Part shown: positions 44,037 through 52,974 of the stretch, piece by piece | How the letters are laid out: each line of letters begins with the position of its first letter | Numbering within the stretch: the stretch's first letter is position 1 | Source of the DNA: Ponticaulis sp. | Lineage (GTDB): Bacteria > Pseudomonadota > Alphaproteobacteria > Caulobacterales > Hyphomonadaceae | Length of the DNA: 64,000 bases | Direction: 5' to 3' | Assembly (NCBI GenBank): GCA_002723155.1 | Contig: PBNO01000004.1 | Coordinates: forward strand, 95,740-159,739 | Made by a program: the position numbers and the translations under genes | The notes under the pieces: generated by a model | The model's database searches: none | The model's input: the letters and a program-made list of their open reading frames with translations, nothing else | Told to the model about the DNA's origin: nothing

Positions 44037-45962
44037 ATGGCTGATTTTAAAAACTTGCTGAAAATGGGTGTGTGCTCGGTCGCGGTCTTCGCTGTTGCCG
44101 GACTGTCTGGTGTGTCGCACGCTGAACCGCTTCCTCAGGACGAGGGCGCAGCGGCAGAAACGACCGAAACGTCTGACACATATGTCTGGGATCTGACCGA
44201 TCTCTATGAGTCGCCGGAAGCCTGGGACGAAGAGTTCACAGCTATGCAGGCGCAGGTCGCGACGCTAAGCGCGCTTCAGGGTACGCTGGGTGAGAGCCCG
44301 CAAAGCCTCGCACATGCGATGCGCTCTATGTCGGACACCGCAAAAGAAGTCATTCGCCTTTATGTTTATTCGTCGCTCAGTCGCGATGAAGACCAGCGTG
44401 TACCCGAAAACCTTGAACGTTTCGGCCGTGCGCTTTCGCTGTATCAGGCCTTTTCCGAGGCAGTGAGCTGGCTGTCACCTGAAATCCTCTCCATCGGTGA
44501 AGAGCGCATCCGCGAGTTCATGGCAGCAGAACCTGCGCTTGAGCCGTTCCATTTCCAGCTGGAAGACACGCTGCGACAAGCACCGCATACGCTGGATGAA
44601 GATGGTGAGGCGCTTCTTGCGCTGGCAGGTCTCGCGCTGTCCCAGCCGAACGAAATCTACAGCCTGTTCGCGAACGCATCTATTCAGTGGCCGATGGTGA
44701 CCCTCTCTGATGGCACCGAAGTGCGCCTCAATCAGGCAGCTTATTCGCGCTATCGCTCCCACCCGAACCGTGAAGACCGTCAGTTGGTCTTTGACACATT
44801 CTGGGGCGCCTGGAATGACTATGAAGCGGGTATGGGCGCAACGCTGAACTCGCAGGTTCTGTCTGCAGTCTTCCGTGCGCGTGCGCGTAATTTCGATAGT
44901 GTTCTTGAGCGCAATATGTTCGACGACGCGCTGCCGCCTGAAATCTACACAGAACTCGTAGATCAGGTGAATGCGGCGCTGCCAGTCTTCCACCGTTATC
45001 TGGAGCTGCGCGGACGTATGCTCGGCGTGGACGACCTTCGTTATTACGACATTTATCCGCCAATCATCGAGGCAGACACAGGCGTGTTCGACCTCGCGCG
45101 ATCTGAAGAGATCACATTTGAGTCTCTGCGCCCGTTCGGTGAGGAATATCTGAGCCTGCTGCGTGAAGGCCTTGATGGCGACTGGATGCACTCTCACCCG
45201 CAGGAAGGCAAAGAGACGGGCGCTTACATGTCTGGTTCAGCGTATGACGTGCACCCGTATGTCCTGCTGAACCATAATGACGACTTCAACTCGCTCTCCA
45301 CATTCTCTCACGAATGGGGCCATGCGGTTCACACCCAACTGGCGCGTCAGAACCAGCCGTTTGAAACAGCCGGCTATTCGACGTTCATCGCGGAGATGGC
45401 ATCCACGATCAACGAAATCCTGCTTCAGGAATACATGATCGAGAACGCAGAGACGCGCGAAGAAAAGCTCTTCTATCTTGGTCAGGCACTCGAGAGCCTG
45501 CGCGGTACCTTCTTCCGCCAGACCATGTTCGGTGAGTTCGAACTCGCAATCCATGAAGCTGCCGAAGCGGGCGAACCACTGACGGGCGCACGCTTCTCTG
45601 AAATCTATCTCGACCTTCTGCGCCGCTATCACGGCGAGGAAGAAGGCGTAATGACGATTGACGAGCCATACGGCATTGAGTGGGCTTACATTCCGCACTT
45701 CTATTATGAGTTCTATGTCTACCAATACGCGACATCCATCTCCGGTGCTGTCTGGTTTGCAGAACAGTTCCTCGCCGGAGATGATCAGGTGCGTGAGAAC
45801 TTCCTCAATGTCATGCGTGCCGGTGGCTCGGACTATCCGCACCAGATTCTGCTGAACGAAGCTGGTCTCGATATGACCCAGCCTGACCCGTATGAAGCGG
45901 TTGTGCGCCGTATGAACGATATTATGGACCGCATGGACGCGCTTCTGGCTGAAGAAGACTAA
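44037..45962 (+). CDS. Exported M3-family oligoendopeptidase (PepF-like)
   Basis: Zinc endopeptidase for oligopeptides, 641 residues. The zinc motif HEWGH is at about residue 425 in TFSHEWGHAVHTQL, with the downstream Glu ligand in FIAEMASTINEIL. A helical PepF-type N-terminal half is present (YVWDLTDLYESPEAW). Unlike cytoplasmic PepF, it has a signal peptide (residues 1 to about 29, ending SHA). The ribosome site is weak (GGGG in the loop of a short GAAAG/CTTTC hairpin). YjbQ follows 41 bases downstream. Confidence 0.9.
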   Translation: MADFKNLLKMGVCSVAVFAVAGLSGVSHAEPLPQDEGAAAETTETSDTYVWDLTDLYESPEAWDEEFTAMQAQVATLSALQGTLGESPQSLAHAMRSMSDTAKEVIRLYVYSSLSRDEDQRVPENLERFGRALSLYQAFSEAVSWLSPEILSIGEERIREFMAAEPALEPFHFQLEDTLRQAPHTLDEDGEALLALAGLALSQPNEIYSLFANASIQWPMVTLSDGTEVRLNQAAYSRYRSHPNREDRQLVFDTFWGAWNDYEAGMGATLNSQVLSAVFRARARNFDSVLERNMFDDALPPEIYTELVDQVNAALPVFHRYLELRGRMLGVDDLRYYDIYPPIIEADTGVFDLARSEEITFESLRPFGEEYLSLLREGLDGDWMHSHPQEGKETGAYMSGSAYDVHPYVLLNHNDDFNSLSTFSHEWGHAVHTQLARQNQPFETAGYSTFIAEMASTINEILLQEYMIENAETREEKLFYLGQALESLRGTFFRQTMFGEFELAIHEAAEAGEPLTGARFSEIYLDLLRRYHGEEEGVMTIDEPYGIEWAYIPHFYYEFYVYQYATSISGAVWFAEQFLAGDDQVRENFLNVMRAGGSDYPHQILLNEAGLDMTQPDPYEAVVRRMNDIMDRMDALLAEED

Positions 45963-46003
45963 GAGCGTTTCGCGATCATAAGGCCCGGTGTTAGACAGAT
46001 TGC

Positions 46004-46420
46004 ATGCAGACTGTTCTGACCCTCCCGACCCGTGGACCGGGCCTTTATGAGTTTACCGATCAGGCGGCCGTTTTCCTGCGCGGGCAGGGCGACGGCCTTC
46101 TGACACTGTTTTGCCAGCACACTTCGGCCTCGCTCACTATTCAGGAAAATGCCGATCCGGACGTGATCCGCGATCTGAACGCTTTCTTCGAGCGGCTCGT
46201 GCCGGATGCCGATCACCCTCAGATGAGCTTTCTACGTCACCGCGCCGAGGGGCCTGATGATATGCCTGCGCACATCAAATCGGCACTCACGCAGGTGAAC
46301 CTATCCATTCCTGTACAGTCCGGCAGGATGATGCTGGGCACCTGGCAGGGCATTTATCTGTTCGAGCATCGAAACGCGCCGCATACCCGCCGCGTGATTG
46401 CGCATTTTCGGGAAGACTAA
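46004..46420 (+). CDS. YjbQ/UPF0047 family protein
   Basis: A 138-residue YjbQ-type protein (secondary thiamine-phosphate synthase fold). Diagnostic LFCQHTSASLTIQENADPDV and the His-rich ligand regions are complete, ending with MLGTWQGIYLFEHRN. Members can rescue thiamine synthesis when overproduced; the physiological role is uncertain. Its last four bases overlap the sirtuin gene end to end. Confidence 0.9.
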   Translation: MQTVLTLPTRGPGLYEFTDQAAVFLRGQGDGLLTLFCQHTSASLTIQENADPDVIRDLNAFFERLVPDADHPQMSFLRHRAEGPDDMPAHIKSALTQVNLSIPVQSGRMMLGTWQGIYLFEHRNAPHTRRVIAHFRED

Positions 46421-47166
46421 GCGTCGAGCAGTTCGATGACCTCGGACAGGAGCGGTCCGATCTCGGTATTCAAAACGAGGTCGGCATAAGGGTCCTGATC
46501 GGTCGACTCGCGATTAATGATCGCGTACTGCGCACCCGTCTGTTTGGCGATGATCGGGATATTCGCCGCCGGATAGACGACCAGAGACGAGCCGATAGCC
46601 AGACACAGATCGGCGACTTCAGCTTCTGCTTCGGCAAGTGCCATTTTCGCTTCCGGCATGGCCTGACCGAATGAAATAGTCGCCGATTTCAAAAGCCCCT
46701 CGCAAAACAGGCAGGTGAGGTCTTCATCGGCCTCATAGCGGGGCTTCAGATCGTCAAACTCATAGCGTTTGCCGCAATTGAGGCACTTGGCGTAGCTGGC
46801 ATTGCCATGAATTTCGATGACCTTGTCATCATCTATGCCTGCATGCTGGTGCAGATTGTCGACATTCTGCGTCACGACGCATGAGACCTTGCCCATATCC
46901 ACCAGTTTAGCAACGGCGTAGTGACCGGTATTCGGCTTGGCGCCAGTCCAGCCCGCCGTCTTGTTGAAGACACGTCTCCAGGATTCGCGGCGCTGGTCGC
47001 GTGAGGCGACGAAATCCTGGAAGTAGATCGGAGTCATCTTACTCCAGACGCCGCCGGGGCTCCTGAAATCCGGAATACCGCTTTCTGTCGAAATGCCTGC
47101 GCCCGTGAAGATGAGAACGCGGTTCGCGCCTTTGATCATTTCAGCGAGTTGGGCGGCATCTGACAT
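46417..47166 (-). CDS. cobB: NAD-dependent protein deacylase, sirtuin
   Basis: Removes acyl groups from protein lysines using NAD. The 249-residue protein has the NAD site GAGISTESGIPDFRS, TQNVDNLHQHAG and the catalytic His in IEIHGNA. A zinc ribbon is formed by CLNCG and CLFC. Arg and Tyr in a position typical of desuccinylases were not checked, so the acyl preference is open. It is convergent with YjbQ and ends the minus-strand set in this region. Confidence 0.92.
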   Translation of the reverse strand: MSDAAQLAEMIKGANRVLIFTGAGISTESGIPDFRSPGGVWSKMTPIYFQDFVASRDQRRESWRRVFNKTAGWTGAKPNTGHYAVAKLVDMGKVSCVVTQNVDNLHQHAGIDDDKVIEIHGNASYAKCLNCGKRYEFDDLKPRYEADEDLTCLFCEGLLKSATISFGQAMPEAKMALAEAEAEVADLCLAIGSSLVVYPAANIPIIAKQTGAQYAIINRESTDQDPYADLVLNTEIGPLLSEVIELLDA

Positions 47167-47235
47167 ACAAGGCTCCTTCGACTTTGAACGCCTGTAAGTG
47201 TGTCAGCGAGTAGGGCGGGCACGCAAGGGCGCAGC

Positions 47236-47388
47236 CTATTTCTTTTTACGCGGCTGGTGTTCGATCGTGTTTGGATCGTCGAGGCGGCTGTTCAGCTTTC
47301 TCTGCTTTTCCTTCCACCGTTCACGGCGGCCCATCTGGTAGAAGAACCAGCCGATAATGAGCGCAGGAAGAACGATGACGAGCAGCAT
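47236..47388 (-). CDS. Small single-pass membrane protein downstream of the methionine sulfoxide reductase
   Basis: A 50-codon frame: one membrane helix (MLLVIVLPALIIGWFFYQMG) and a basic tail (RRERWKEKQRKLNSR ending PRKKK). It starts 10 bases after the stop of the upstream reductase gene on the same strand, so it could be the second gene of that operon. CAGG is close to the ATG. No family recognised. Confidence 0.5.
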   Translation of the reverse strand: MLLVIVLPALIIGWFFYQMGRRERWKEKQRKLNSRLDDPNTIEHQPRKKK

Positions 47389-47398
47389 GGCCTGATCT

Positions 47399-47875
47399 TT
47401 ACGCGGTCAGGAGACCGGCGCAAATCGCTTCCAGGCCAGCTTTGTCGATTTCGTCGAACGCGTCAGGCTGTTCAGAGTCGACGTCGAGCACGGCTGCCAG
47501 CGTGCCATCTGGGTTAAAGACGGGAACAACGATTTCAGAATTCGTGCGGCTGTCGCACGCGATGTGTCCCGGGAAGGCATGCACGTCTGGCACAAGCTGG
47601 GTCTCGCCGCTCGCGGCACATGCGCCGCAAACTCCGCGCGTGAATGGAATGCGCAGACAGCCAAGCGTGCCAACATAAGGGCCGACGACCAGCTCTTCAG
47701 ATTTCAGCGGATCGACAACATAAAACCCTGTCCAGAAAAAGCGTGGACGGAAGGCTTCAGCCAGAAGGCAGGAAGCTGTTGCAAGACGCGCAGGCAGATA
47801 GGTTTCGCCGGAAACGACAGCGAAGATTTCTTCGCGAAGTTGCTCATAGCGTGTCTGGCGTTCCTGATCGGTCAT
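47399..47875 (-). CDS. msrC: Free methionine-(R)-sulfoxide reductase, GAF domain
   Basis: Reduces free Met-R-sulfoxide with thioredoxin. The 158-residue GAF protein has the family Cys set in GTLGCLRIPFTRGVCGAC and HIACDSRTNSE, and FFWTGFYVVD. The Cys pattern is the fRMsr type and argues against a signalling GAF. ATG 47875 has GAGGA nine bases upstream; an ATG nine bases earlier is too close to it. A 50-residue membrane protein follows. Confidence 0.9.
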   Translation of the reverse strand: MTDQERQTRYEQLREEIFAVVSGETYLPARLATASCLLAEAFRPRFFWTGFYVVDPLKSEELVVGPYVGTLGCLRIPFTRGVCGACAASGETQLVPDVHAFPGHIACDSRTNSEIVVPVFNPDGTLAAVLDVDSEQPDAFDEIDKAGLEAICAGLLTA

Positions 47876-48026
47876 AGCGGGCATTCCTCGGTTATCGCGT
47901 GCATGTGTATCGAAACGCGGCGCGCTTCAAGGGGCAGATGTATTTGCATGCGATTTTGTGAGTGGAAGATGCATCATGGCATCATTCTGCAATGTTGAAT
48001 GAAGGGTTTAAAACCGACCGCCCAAT

Positions 48027-48055
48027 TTGAACGACCACCTAAACGGCGCTATTAA
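48027..48055 (+). promoter_or_regulatory. Sigma-70-type promoter for the SPOR gene
   Basis: TTGAAC (48027-48032), 17-base spacer, TATTAA (48050-48055). Transcription would start near 48062, directly at the first base of the folded leader. By eye this is the clearest promoter in the window. Confidence 0.6.
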
Positions 48056-48062
48056 CCTAAAA

Positions 48063-48119
48063 GAGCTATCACGATGTGGAGGTGAAGGCGCACGGAATGT
48101 GCGCTTCATATAATAGCTC
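48063..48119 (+). ncRNA. Structured 5' leader of the SPOR gene (possible cis-regulatory RNA)
   Basis: An outer stem GAGCTAT (48063-48069) with ATAGCTC (48113-48119) encloses an inner hairpin of TGAAG and CGCAC paired with GTGCG and CTTCA, one bulged G, loop GGAAT. An asymmetric internal loop carries GGAGG. The stem begins at the predicted transcription start. Inside it, ATG 48097 opens a 16-codon frame (MCASYNSSEGWEAYLP) that ends in an ATGA overlap with the next gene. I do not recognise a known riboswitch. Confidence 0.45.
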
Positions 48120-48143
48120 AGAAGGGTGGGAGGCTTATCTGCC

Positions 48144-48680
48144 ATGAAGATTTTAGCCATGAGTGTGTGCGTTGCGGTTTCAGGCTGGGCGATCACAGCA
48201 TCAGCCCAACGTGCCGAGATCGAATATCGTGATCTGCCAGCGGCTGTTGAACTGGCCGATGCCCAGTCGGTGATGGGCCAGCGCTACGACTCCTATATTT
48301 CCGAGCTTCCGCGCCGCGCTGCACCGCGTGCAATGCCGACATCTTCACTGACCTCCACCGGCGTTGTCAGCGAGCCGTCTCCGGCAGCGCCTGCGCCAGA
48401 GCCACAAATGGCGGCTTATGCACCAGCCTCTGCTGCACCCGTACCGGTGAGCATGGCGTATACCATTCAGGCGGGTGCGTTCTCTTCCTATGCGAATGCA
48501 GACCTGCAGGCGGTTGCTCTGCGCCGCTATGGCGAAACCCGCATTGTCGAAGGTGTCACAAATGGTCGTCCGATCTACCGAGTGATGCTGGGTGGCTGGG
48601 TTAGCCGCGAACAGGCGGCCCCGATGCTGGACCTCATTAAGGCCCGCGGATTTGACGGCTTTGTCACGCGCGCCAGCTAG
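48144..48680 (+). CDS. Exported SPOR-domain protein
   Basis: A 178-residue protein with a signal peptide (MKILAMSVCVAVSGWAITASA), a Pro/Ala-rich linker at about residues 60-100 and a C-terminal SPOR domain (YTIQAGAFSSYANADL, RVMLGGWVSREQA). SPOR domains bind denuded peptidoglycan at division sites. ATG 48144 is chosen because GGGAGG lies ten bases upstream. It is behind its own promoter and leader and is followed by a terminator, so it is separate from the DUF4129 operon although adjacent. Confidence 0.85.
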   Translation: MKILAMSVCVAVSGWAITASAQRAEIEYRDLPAAVELADAQSVMGQRYDSYISELPRRAAPRAMPTSSLTSTGVVSEPSPAAPAPEPQMAAYAPASAAPVPVSMAYTIQAGAFSSYANADLQAVALRRYGETRIVEGVTNGRPIYRVMLGGWVSREQAAPMLDLIKARGFDGFVTRAS

Positions 48681-48705
48681 GCGCACTTTGCCAGTCAGGT
48701 TTTAT

Positions 48706-48743
48706 GAAAGGCCATGCCTTCTGGGTGTGGCCTTTCGTGTTTT
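48706..48743 (+). terminator. Intrinsic terminator after the SPOR gene
   Basis: GAAAGGCCA and TGGCCTTTC pair perfectly over 9 bp with a 13-base loop, followed by GTGTTTT. It separates the SPOR gene from the operon starting at 48836. Confidence 0.75.
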
Positions 48744-48835
48744 CAGATCTACGAAAAGTTTGCGTAATATTGCCTTGCTTTGAGGTTGCTTTTCGCCGTT
48801 TTCCACGCTCAAACTGAATCCGGTGGGGAGACTTT

Positions 48836-49486
48836 ATGCCGGACGAAACTGAAAGCTTCGATGATGCCTATACTGCGATGCGCAGTGATGGCGGCTATCA
48901 GTTCGAGCTTCCCGTTGATCCAATCGAGGTTACGCCTGAAGCCGTAGACCCTGATAGAAACTCGGGCTGGCGCATTTTCGATGCTATCGGAGACATGATT
49001 TCCGCGCTCGGTCCGCTATGGCGGGTACTGTTGATCGGCGCCGCTGTTTTGTTGGTTGGCTACATCATCTATTCCATCGTCAAAGGTGTCATGGACCGTC
49101 GCCAGACCATTGGCGACAGAAAACCGGCCAATGCGCGTGACGAACTCGCGGATGTGGATTTACGTCCCGATGAGTCGTTCTCGTCAGACCTTCTGAAACG
49201 TGCAGACGCGTTGGCTGATACAGGCGATTTCGATGCCGCTGTACGCCTTATCCTGCACTCATCCTTTCAGGATATGCAGCAGCGTGTGCGCAACCGGATC
49301 GGCAAGTCTTTGACCGGGCGGGAAATCGGTGAGCTAGGCCAGATGCCTGAGCCTTCACGCGATGCTTTGAGGCGACTCATTCTCTCGGTAGAGCGCAGTG
49401 CATTTGCCGGTCAGCATCTCACGTCGGAAGACTATAAGGCGGCTCGACAGGATTATGACGTCTTCGCACAGAGAGCGGCGTCCTGA
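48836..49486 (+). CDS. DUF4129 membrane protein, first gene of the MoxR operon
   Basis: A 216-residue protein with one central membrane helix (LWRVLLIGAAVLLVGYIIYS) and a C-terminal DUF4129 domain (DFDAAVRLILHSSFQDMQQ, ERSAFAGQHLTSEDY). DUF4129 is usually found at the C-terminal of transglutaminase-like proteins; here it stands alone. GGGGAG lies five bases before the ATG. It overlaps the next gene by one base (TGATG), and it heads the six-gene operon. Confidence 0.82.
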   Translation: MPDETESFDDAYTAMRSDGGYQFELPVDPIEVTPEAVDPDRNSGWRIFDAIGDMISALGPLWRVLLIGAAVLLVGYIIYSIVKGVMDRRQTIGDRKPANARDELADVDLRPDESFSSDLLKRADALADTGDFDAAVRLILHSSFQDMQQRVRNRIGKSLTGREIGELGQMPEPSRDALRRLILSVERSAFAGQHLTSEDYKAARQDYDVFAQRAAS

Positions 49487-50715
49487 TGAGTTCGGCTTCT
49501 GATAACGCCACGCCGATTATTTCCGCGAAAACGGCGCTTATTGCCGTGCTTATCGCGGCGATCAGCTTTGCATCAGTGATCGTTCTGTCTGCCTTCGCCC
49601 CCGAATTCCGGGACCGTCGCGCAGCCGGCCTGCATGCTTATTCCACCTCCGCGCTTGGCTATAACTTCGCTTCAGAGCTGTTAGCGCGCGAGGGCTATAA
49701 CGTTGATATCAGCCGCGATACCGGCGTGCTCAGGGGCGGCGCGGGTGAAGGGCTTCTCATTCTGACGCCGGCCAGCGCTTATGATGCGCGTGACCTTGAT
49801 GAGGTCAATTTTGACCGTAATGGCGAACCCACCCTTGTCGTTCTGCCGAAGAGAAACGGCCTGCGTGACCGGTCAAACCCGCGTCATTACAGGCAGACAT
49901 TCCCTCTGCCAGTCGACCGCCTTGTCGGCCTGCTTGCGCCATTGTCCGGGGATCTCAGTCTTGAGCGAATAGAAGCGCCGGACGAAGTTGAGATGATGGG
50001 ATCAACTCTGCCCGTTGTTTTCTCGGACACTGTTCAGGTTTTGCATCCGCAGGGCATCGAACCTGTCATCACGATTGATGGCGGCGTTGTTTTGGGGCGT
50101 GTCCCCAGTACGCGAATATACATTTTATCTGATCCTGAACTCATGAACACACACGGCCTCGCGCATCGCGAAAATGCCGAAGTGTTCGTTCGGATGATCG
50201 CGCACTTCTCTACCAAGTCCGACCTGCGCAGCGTGATTTTTGACACGACGATCCACGGCTTCCAACGCTCACGCGATCTGTTGCGCCTGATCTTCGAGCC
50301 GCCGCTGCTCGGCGCAACACTGTTCGCGATTGCGACGACGATCCTGCTTGGATGGGCCGCGTTTATGCGCTTTGGCCGTCCGCAGGCTGAGCCACCCGTT
50401 GCCGCGACAGGGCGACAGTCGCTGATTGAGAGCACGGCAGGGCTGTTCCGTCAGACAAATCGCGAGCCGGCTCTGGCAGGCGATTATGAAAAGCTTGCAC
50501 GGCGTATGATCATCCGAGAACTCGGTTATCCGGAAGACCTGCCGATAGAAGAGATGGACCGCATTCTCAAGCAAAGAGAGGCGCGCGTGCGGGCTAAGCA
50601 CGCGGATGCGCCGTCATGGCCGGATCCGGCCAAAATCAGAACACACAGTCAGTTGATGAACTTCGTGAAGGATTTTCACGTCTGGAAAAGGGAAATGAGC
50701 GATGAACGCGAATGA
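49486..50715 (+). CDS. DUF4350 membrane protein
   Basis: A 409-residue protein with a membrane helix near the N-terminus, a soluble domain whose [20 protein letters not shown] and [11 protein letters not shown] fit the DUF4350 Rossmann-like domain, and a second helix ([20 protein letters not shown]) followed by a cytoplasmic tail ([20 protein letters not shown]). DUF4350 proteins resemble glutamine-amidotransferase-like folds without a known activity. It overlaps moxR by 14 bases, giving tight coupling. Confidence 0.8.
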   Translation: MSSASDNATPIISAKTALIAVLIAAISFASVIVLSAFAPEFRDRRAAGLHAYSTSALGYNFASELLAREGYNVDISRDTGVLRGGAGEGLLILTPASAYDARDLDEVNFDRNGEPTLVVLPKRNGLRDRSNPRHYRQTFPLPVDRLVGLLAPLSGDLSLERIEAPDEVEMMGSTLPVVFSDTVQVLHPQGIEPVITIDGGVVLGRVPSTRIYILSDPELMNTHGLAHRENAEVFVRMIAHFSTKSDLRSVIFDTTIHGFQRSRDLLRLIFEPPLLGATLFAIATTILLGWAAFMRFGRPQAEPPVAATGRQSLIESTAGLFRQTNREPALAGDYEKLARRMIIRELGYPEDLPIEEMDRILKQREARVRAKHADAPSWPDPAKIRTHSQLMNFVKDFHVWKREMSDERE

Positions 50716-51661
50716 TATCCAAGCGCTTGGCGAAAAGCTGAAAGCCGAAATCGGCCGCGGGATTGTCGGTCAGTCAGATGCGATTGACCTGATGCTGATC
50801 GCGCTATTCTCTAAAGGTCACCTCCTGCTGGAGGGGCCGCCTGGTACGGCGAAAACCTTCCTTGCGCGCTGTTTCTCTGCCTGTCTGGCGCTGGATTACG
50901 GGCGTATTCAGTTTACGCCGGACCTGATGCCGGGCGATGTGCTCGGTACAAACTTCTTCAACTTCCAGACCAGCCAGTTCCTGCTCACCAAAGGGCCGAT
51001 CTTCACGGAAGTTTTGCTCGCAGATGAGATCAACCGGACACCGCCTAAGACGCAGGCCGCCTTGCTGGAAGCGATGCAGGAGCGCCGCGTCACGATTGAT
51101 GGTGATACCCACCTTCTGAGCGACCACTTTATGGTGGTGGCAACACAAAACCCGATTGAGCAGCAAGGCACTTATCCGCTGCCGGAAGCTCAGCTTGATC
51201 GCTTCCTGTTCAAGCATGAAATGGCCTATCCGAGCGCGGAAGAGGAAATCCGAATCGTTCAGTCTCACGCCAAAGGCGTTGGCATGCCGACCATGGAAGA
51301 GCTTGGCATCAAACAGGTGGTCACCAAGGATGAATTGAGTGCGGCGTCGGCCTATATTGGCTCGGTCACGCTCTCTGATGAAATCATTGAGTACACTGTC
51401 CGTCTGGTACGCGCATCGCGTGAGCGACCAAACCTGCTGGATGTCGGCGTCTCGCCGCGCGCTGCAGTGAACCTTGCGGTGGCGTCACGTGCAAAGGCGG
51501 CTCTGGCAGGGCGCGACTATGTCATTCCGGATGATGTGAAACAGCTGGCCGGGCCTGCCATGTGTCACCGCGTCGTGCTGTCTGCATCTGCCGAGATTGA
51601 GGGCCGTACCGCGAAAAGTGTGATTTCCGATATTGTCTCCGAGACAGAGGCGCCGCGCTAA
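50702..51661 (+). CDS. MoxR-family AAA+ ATPase
   Basis: A 319-residue AAA+ chaperone of the MoxR group. Walker A is GPPGTAKT (residues 45-52), Walker B is [13 protein letters not shown], and the sensor 1 region is [19 protein letters not shown], followed by an arginine finger region LDRFLFK. MoxR proteins typically act with a von Willebrand/DUF58 partner to mature or insert protein or metal centres; here the DUF58 gene follows 3 bases later. AAGGGA precedes its ATG. Confidence 0.92.
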   Translation: MNANDIQALGEKLKAEIGRGIVGQSDAIDLMLIALFSKGHLLLEGPPGTAKTFLARCFSACLALDYGRIQFTPDLMPGDVLGTNFFNFQTSQFLLTKGPIFTEVLLADEINRTPPKTQAALLEAMQERRVTIDGDTHLLSDHFMVVATQNPIEQQGTYPLPEAQLDRFLFKHEMAYPSAEEEIRIVQSHAKGVGMPTMEELGIKQVVTKDELSAASAYIGSVTLSDEIIEYTVRLVRASRERPNLLDVGVSPRAAVNLAVASRAKAALAGRDYVIPDDVKQLAGPAMCHRVVLSASAEIEGRTAKSVISDIVSETEAPR

Positions 51662-51664
51662 TTC

Positions 51665-52972
51665 ATGGCAAGCATTCGTCCATCCCAGCTGGCAATCATG
51701 CTGACGGGCGCGGGTATCCCGCTGCTCCTGATCATTGCGTGGCTTGCGCCAGCGCTGTGGGTGGTGAGCTTTGCCGGTATTACGGCGATTGTGTTGCTCA
51801 TTTCGATTGATGCTATGGCAGCGCGTTCGTCTCGCGCACTGAATGTGGAAACGAATGTTCCGCCGGTCTTCTTTGTGGGTACAGGTAATCCATTTGCACT
51901 GAAGATCAGCGATCCGAAGCGTGACTATCTGCCTTCAATTCACGTGCGCCCTGAATTCAATGAAGCGGTCGTTCAACCGGAAACGGTGATGCTGAGTGCA
52001 GATGGTCTGGCCGAGTTCGAATTGCATATGCTGAGGCGCGGTGAGGCACGGCTGGATGGTCTTTGGATGCGCTGGTCTGGCCCGCTCGGGCTGGCGTGGA
52101 AACAAATGCGTCTGCCTGCCGAGCTGGCCCGACCAATCAATCCGGATATTCGCACGCTACAGTCAGATGCGCTGCGCTGGATCGCCCGTGAAGCTGATTT
52201 CGGGATCATGGCGCAGTTTGATCGCGGCGATGGCTCCGAATTCGATGCCATGCGCGAGTTCGTGCCGGGTATGGACCGGCGTAGCGTGGATTGGAAAGCA
52301 TCAGCCCGTCACATGGCGCTAATGGCGAAAGAATACCGCACGGAACGTAACCACAATATTGTGCTGGCGTATGATACCGGCCGTTTGATGTGCGAACCGC
52401 TGGGGGACATTTCGCGCCTCGATCATGCGGTTCATGCAGGCATGTTGCTGGCTTATGCCTCGCTTCGCGGCGGTGACCGTGTCGGCGTGTATGGTTTTGA
52501 TACGCAGCCGCGCGTCATGACCGGTCTGGTGCGGGGCAATGCTGCTTTCGGAAAGCTTCAGTCGGAGATGGCGCATCTTAGCTATTCCACACTGGATGCA
52601 AACTACACGCTCGGCCTGACGCGTTTGTCTGCGGGATTGAACCGTCGTTCGCTCATCGTGCTGTTCACCGATTTTATCGATACGGCTCAGGCCGAACTCA
52701 TGGTCGAGAATGCGGCCCGGCTGGCAAAACGCCACCTCGTGGTCTTCGCCGTTTTCAAGGATGAAGACCTTGAAGCGCTCGCGGTGAAAGAACCTGAAAC
52801 GCCGGAAGATGTGACCCGCGCGGTGATCGCAGACAATCTCATTCAGGAGCGGCGTACCGTCATCAAGCGCCTGTCCCGTCTCGGCATTGATGTACTGGAA
52901 GCACCGGCGCACCAGTTCTCGTCTGCGCTGCTGAACCGGTATCTCACCATTCTGCAACAGGAGCGGATCTGA
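51665..52972 (+). CDS. DUF58 domain-containing membrane protein
   Basis: A 435-residue protein with two N-terminal membrane helices and a C-terminal DUF58 / von Willebrand-like domain. The DUF58 signature GSEFDAMREFVPGMDRRSVDW is at residues 190-210. The metal-ion-dependent adhesion site is degenerate: the expected DxSxS is DTGRL (237-241). It is the likely substrate-recognition or partner protein of the MoxR ATPase. SpoIIM follows two bases later. Confidence 0.85.
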   Translation: MASIRPSQLAIMLTGAGIPLLLIIAWLAPALWVVSFAGITAIVLLISIDAMAARSSRALNVETNVPPVFFVGTGNPFALKISDPKRDYLPSIHVRPEFNEAVVQPETVMLSADGLAEFELHMLRRGEARLDGLWMRWSGPLGLAWKQMRLPAELARPINPDIRTLQSDALRWIAREADFGIMAQFDRGDGSEFDAMREFVPGMDRRSVDWKASARHMALMAKEYRTERNHNIVLAYDTGRLMCEPLGDISRLDHAVHAGMLLAYASLRGGDRVGVYGFDTQPRVMTGLVRGNAAFGKLQSEMAHLSYSTLDANYTLGLTRLSAGLNRRSLIVLFTDFIDTAQAELMVENAARLAKRHLVVFAVFKDEDLEALAVKEPETPEDVTRAVIADNLIQERRTVIKRLSRLGIDVLEAPAHQFSSALLNRYLTILQQERI

Positions 52973-52974
52973 CC

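Noticed and set aside
48109-48114. TATAAT as a -10 box
   Set aside because: No -35 element at 16-18 bases upstream; the bases form the upper side of the leader stem.
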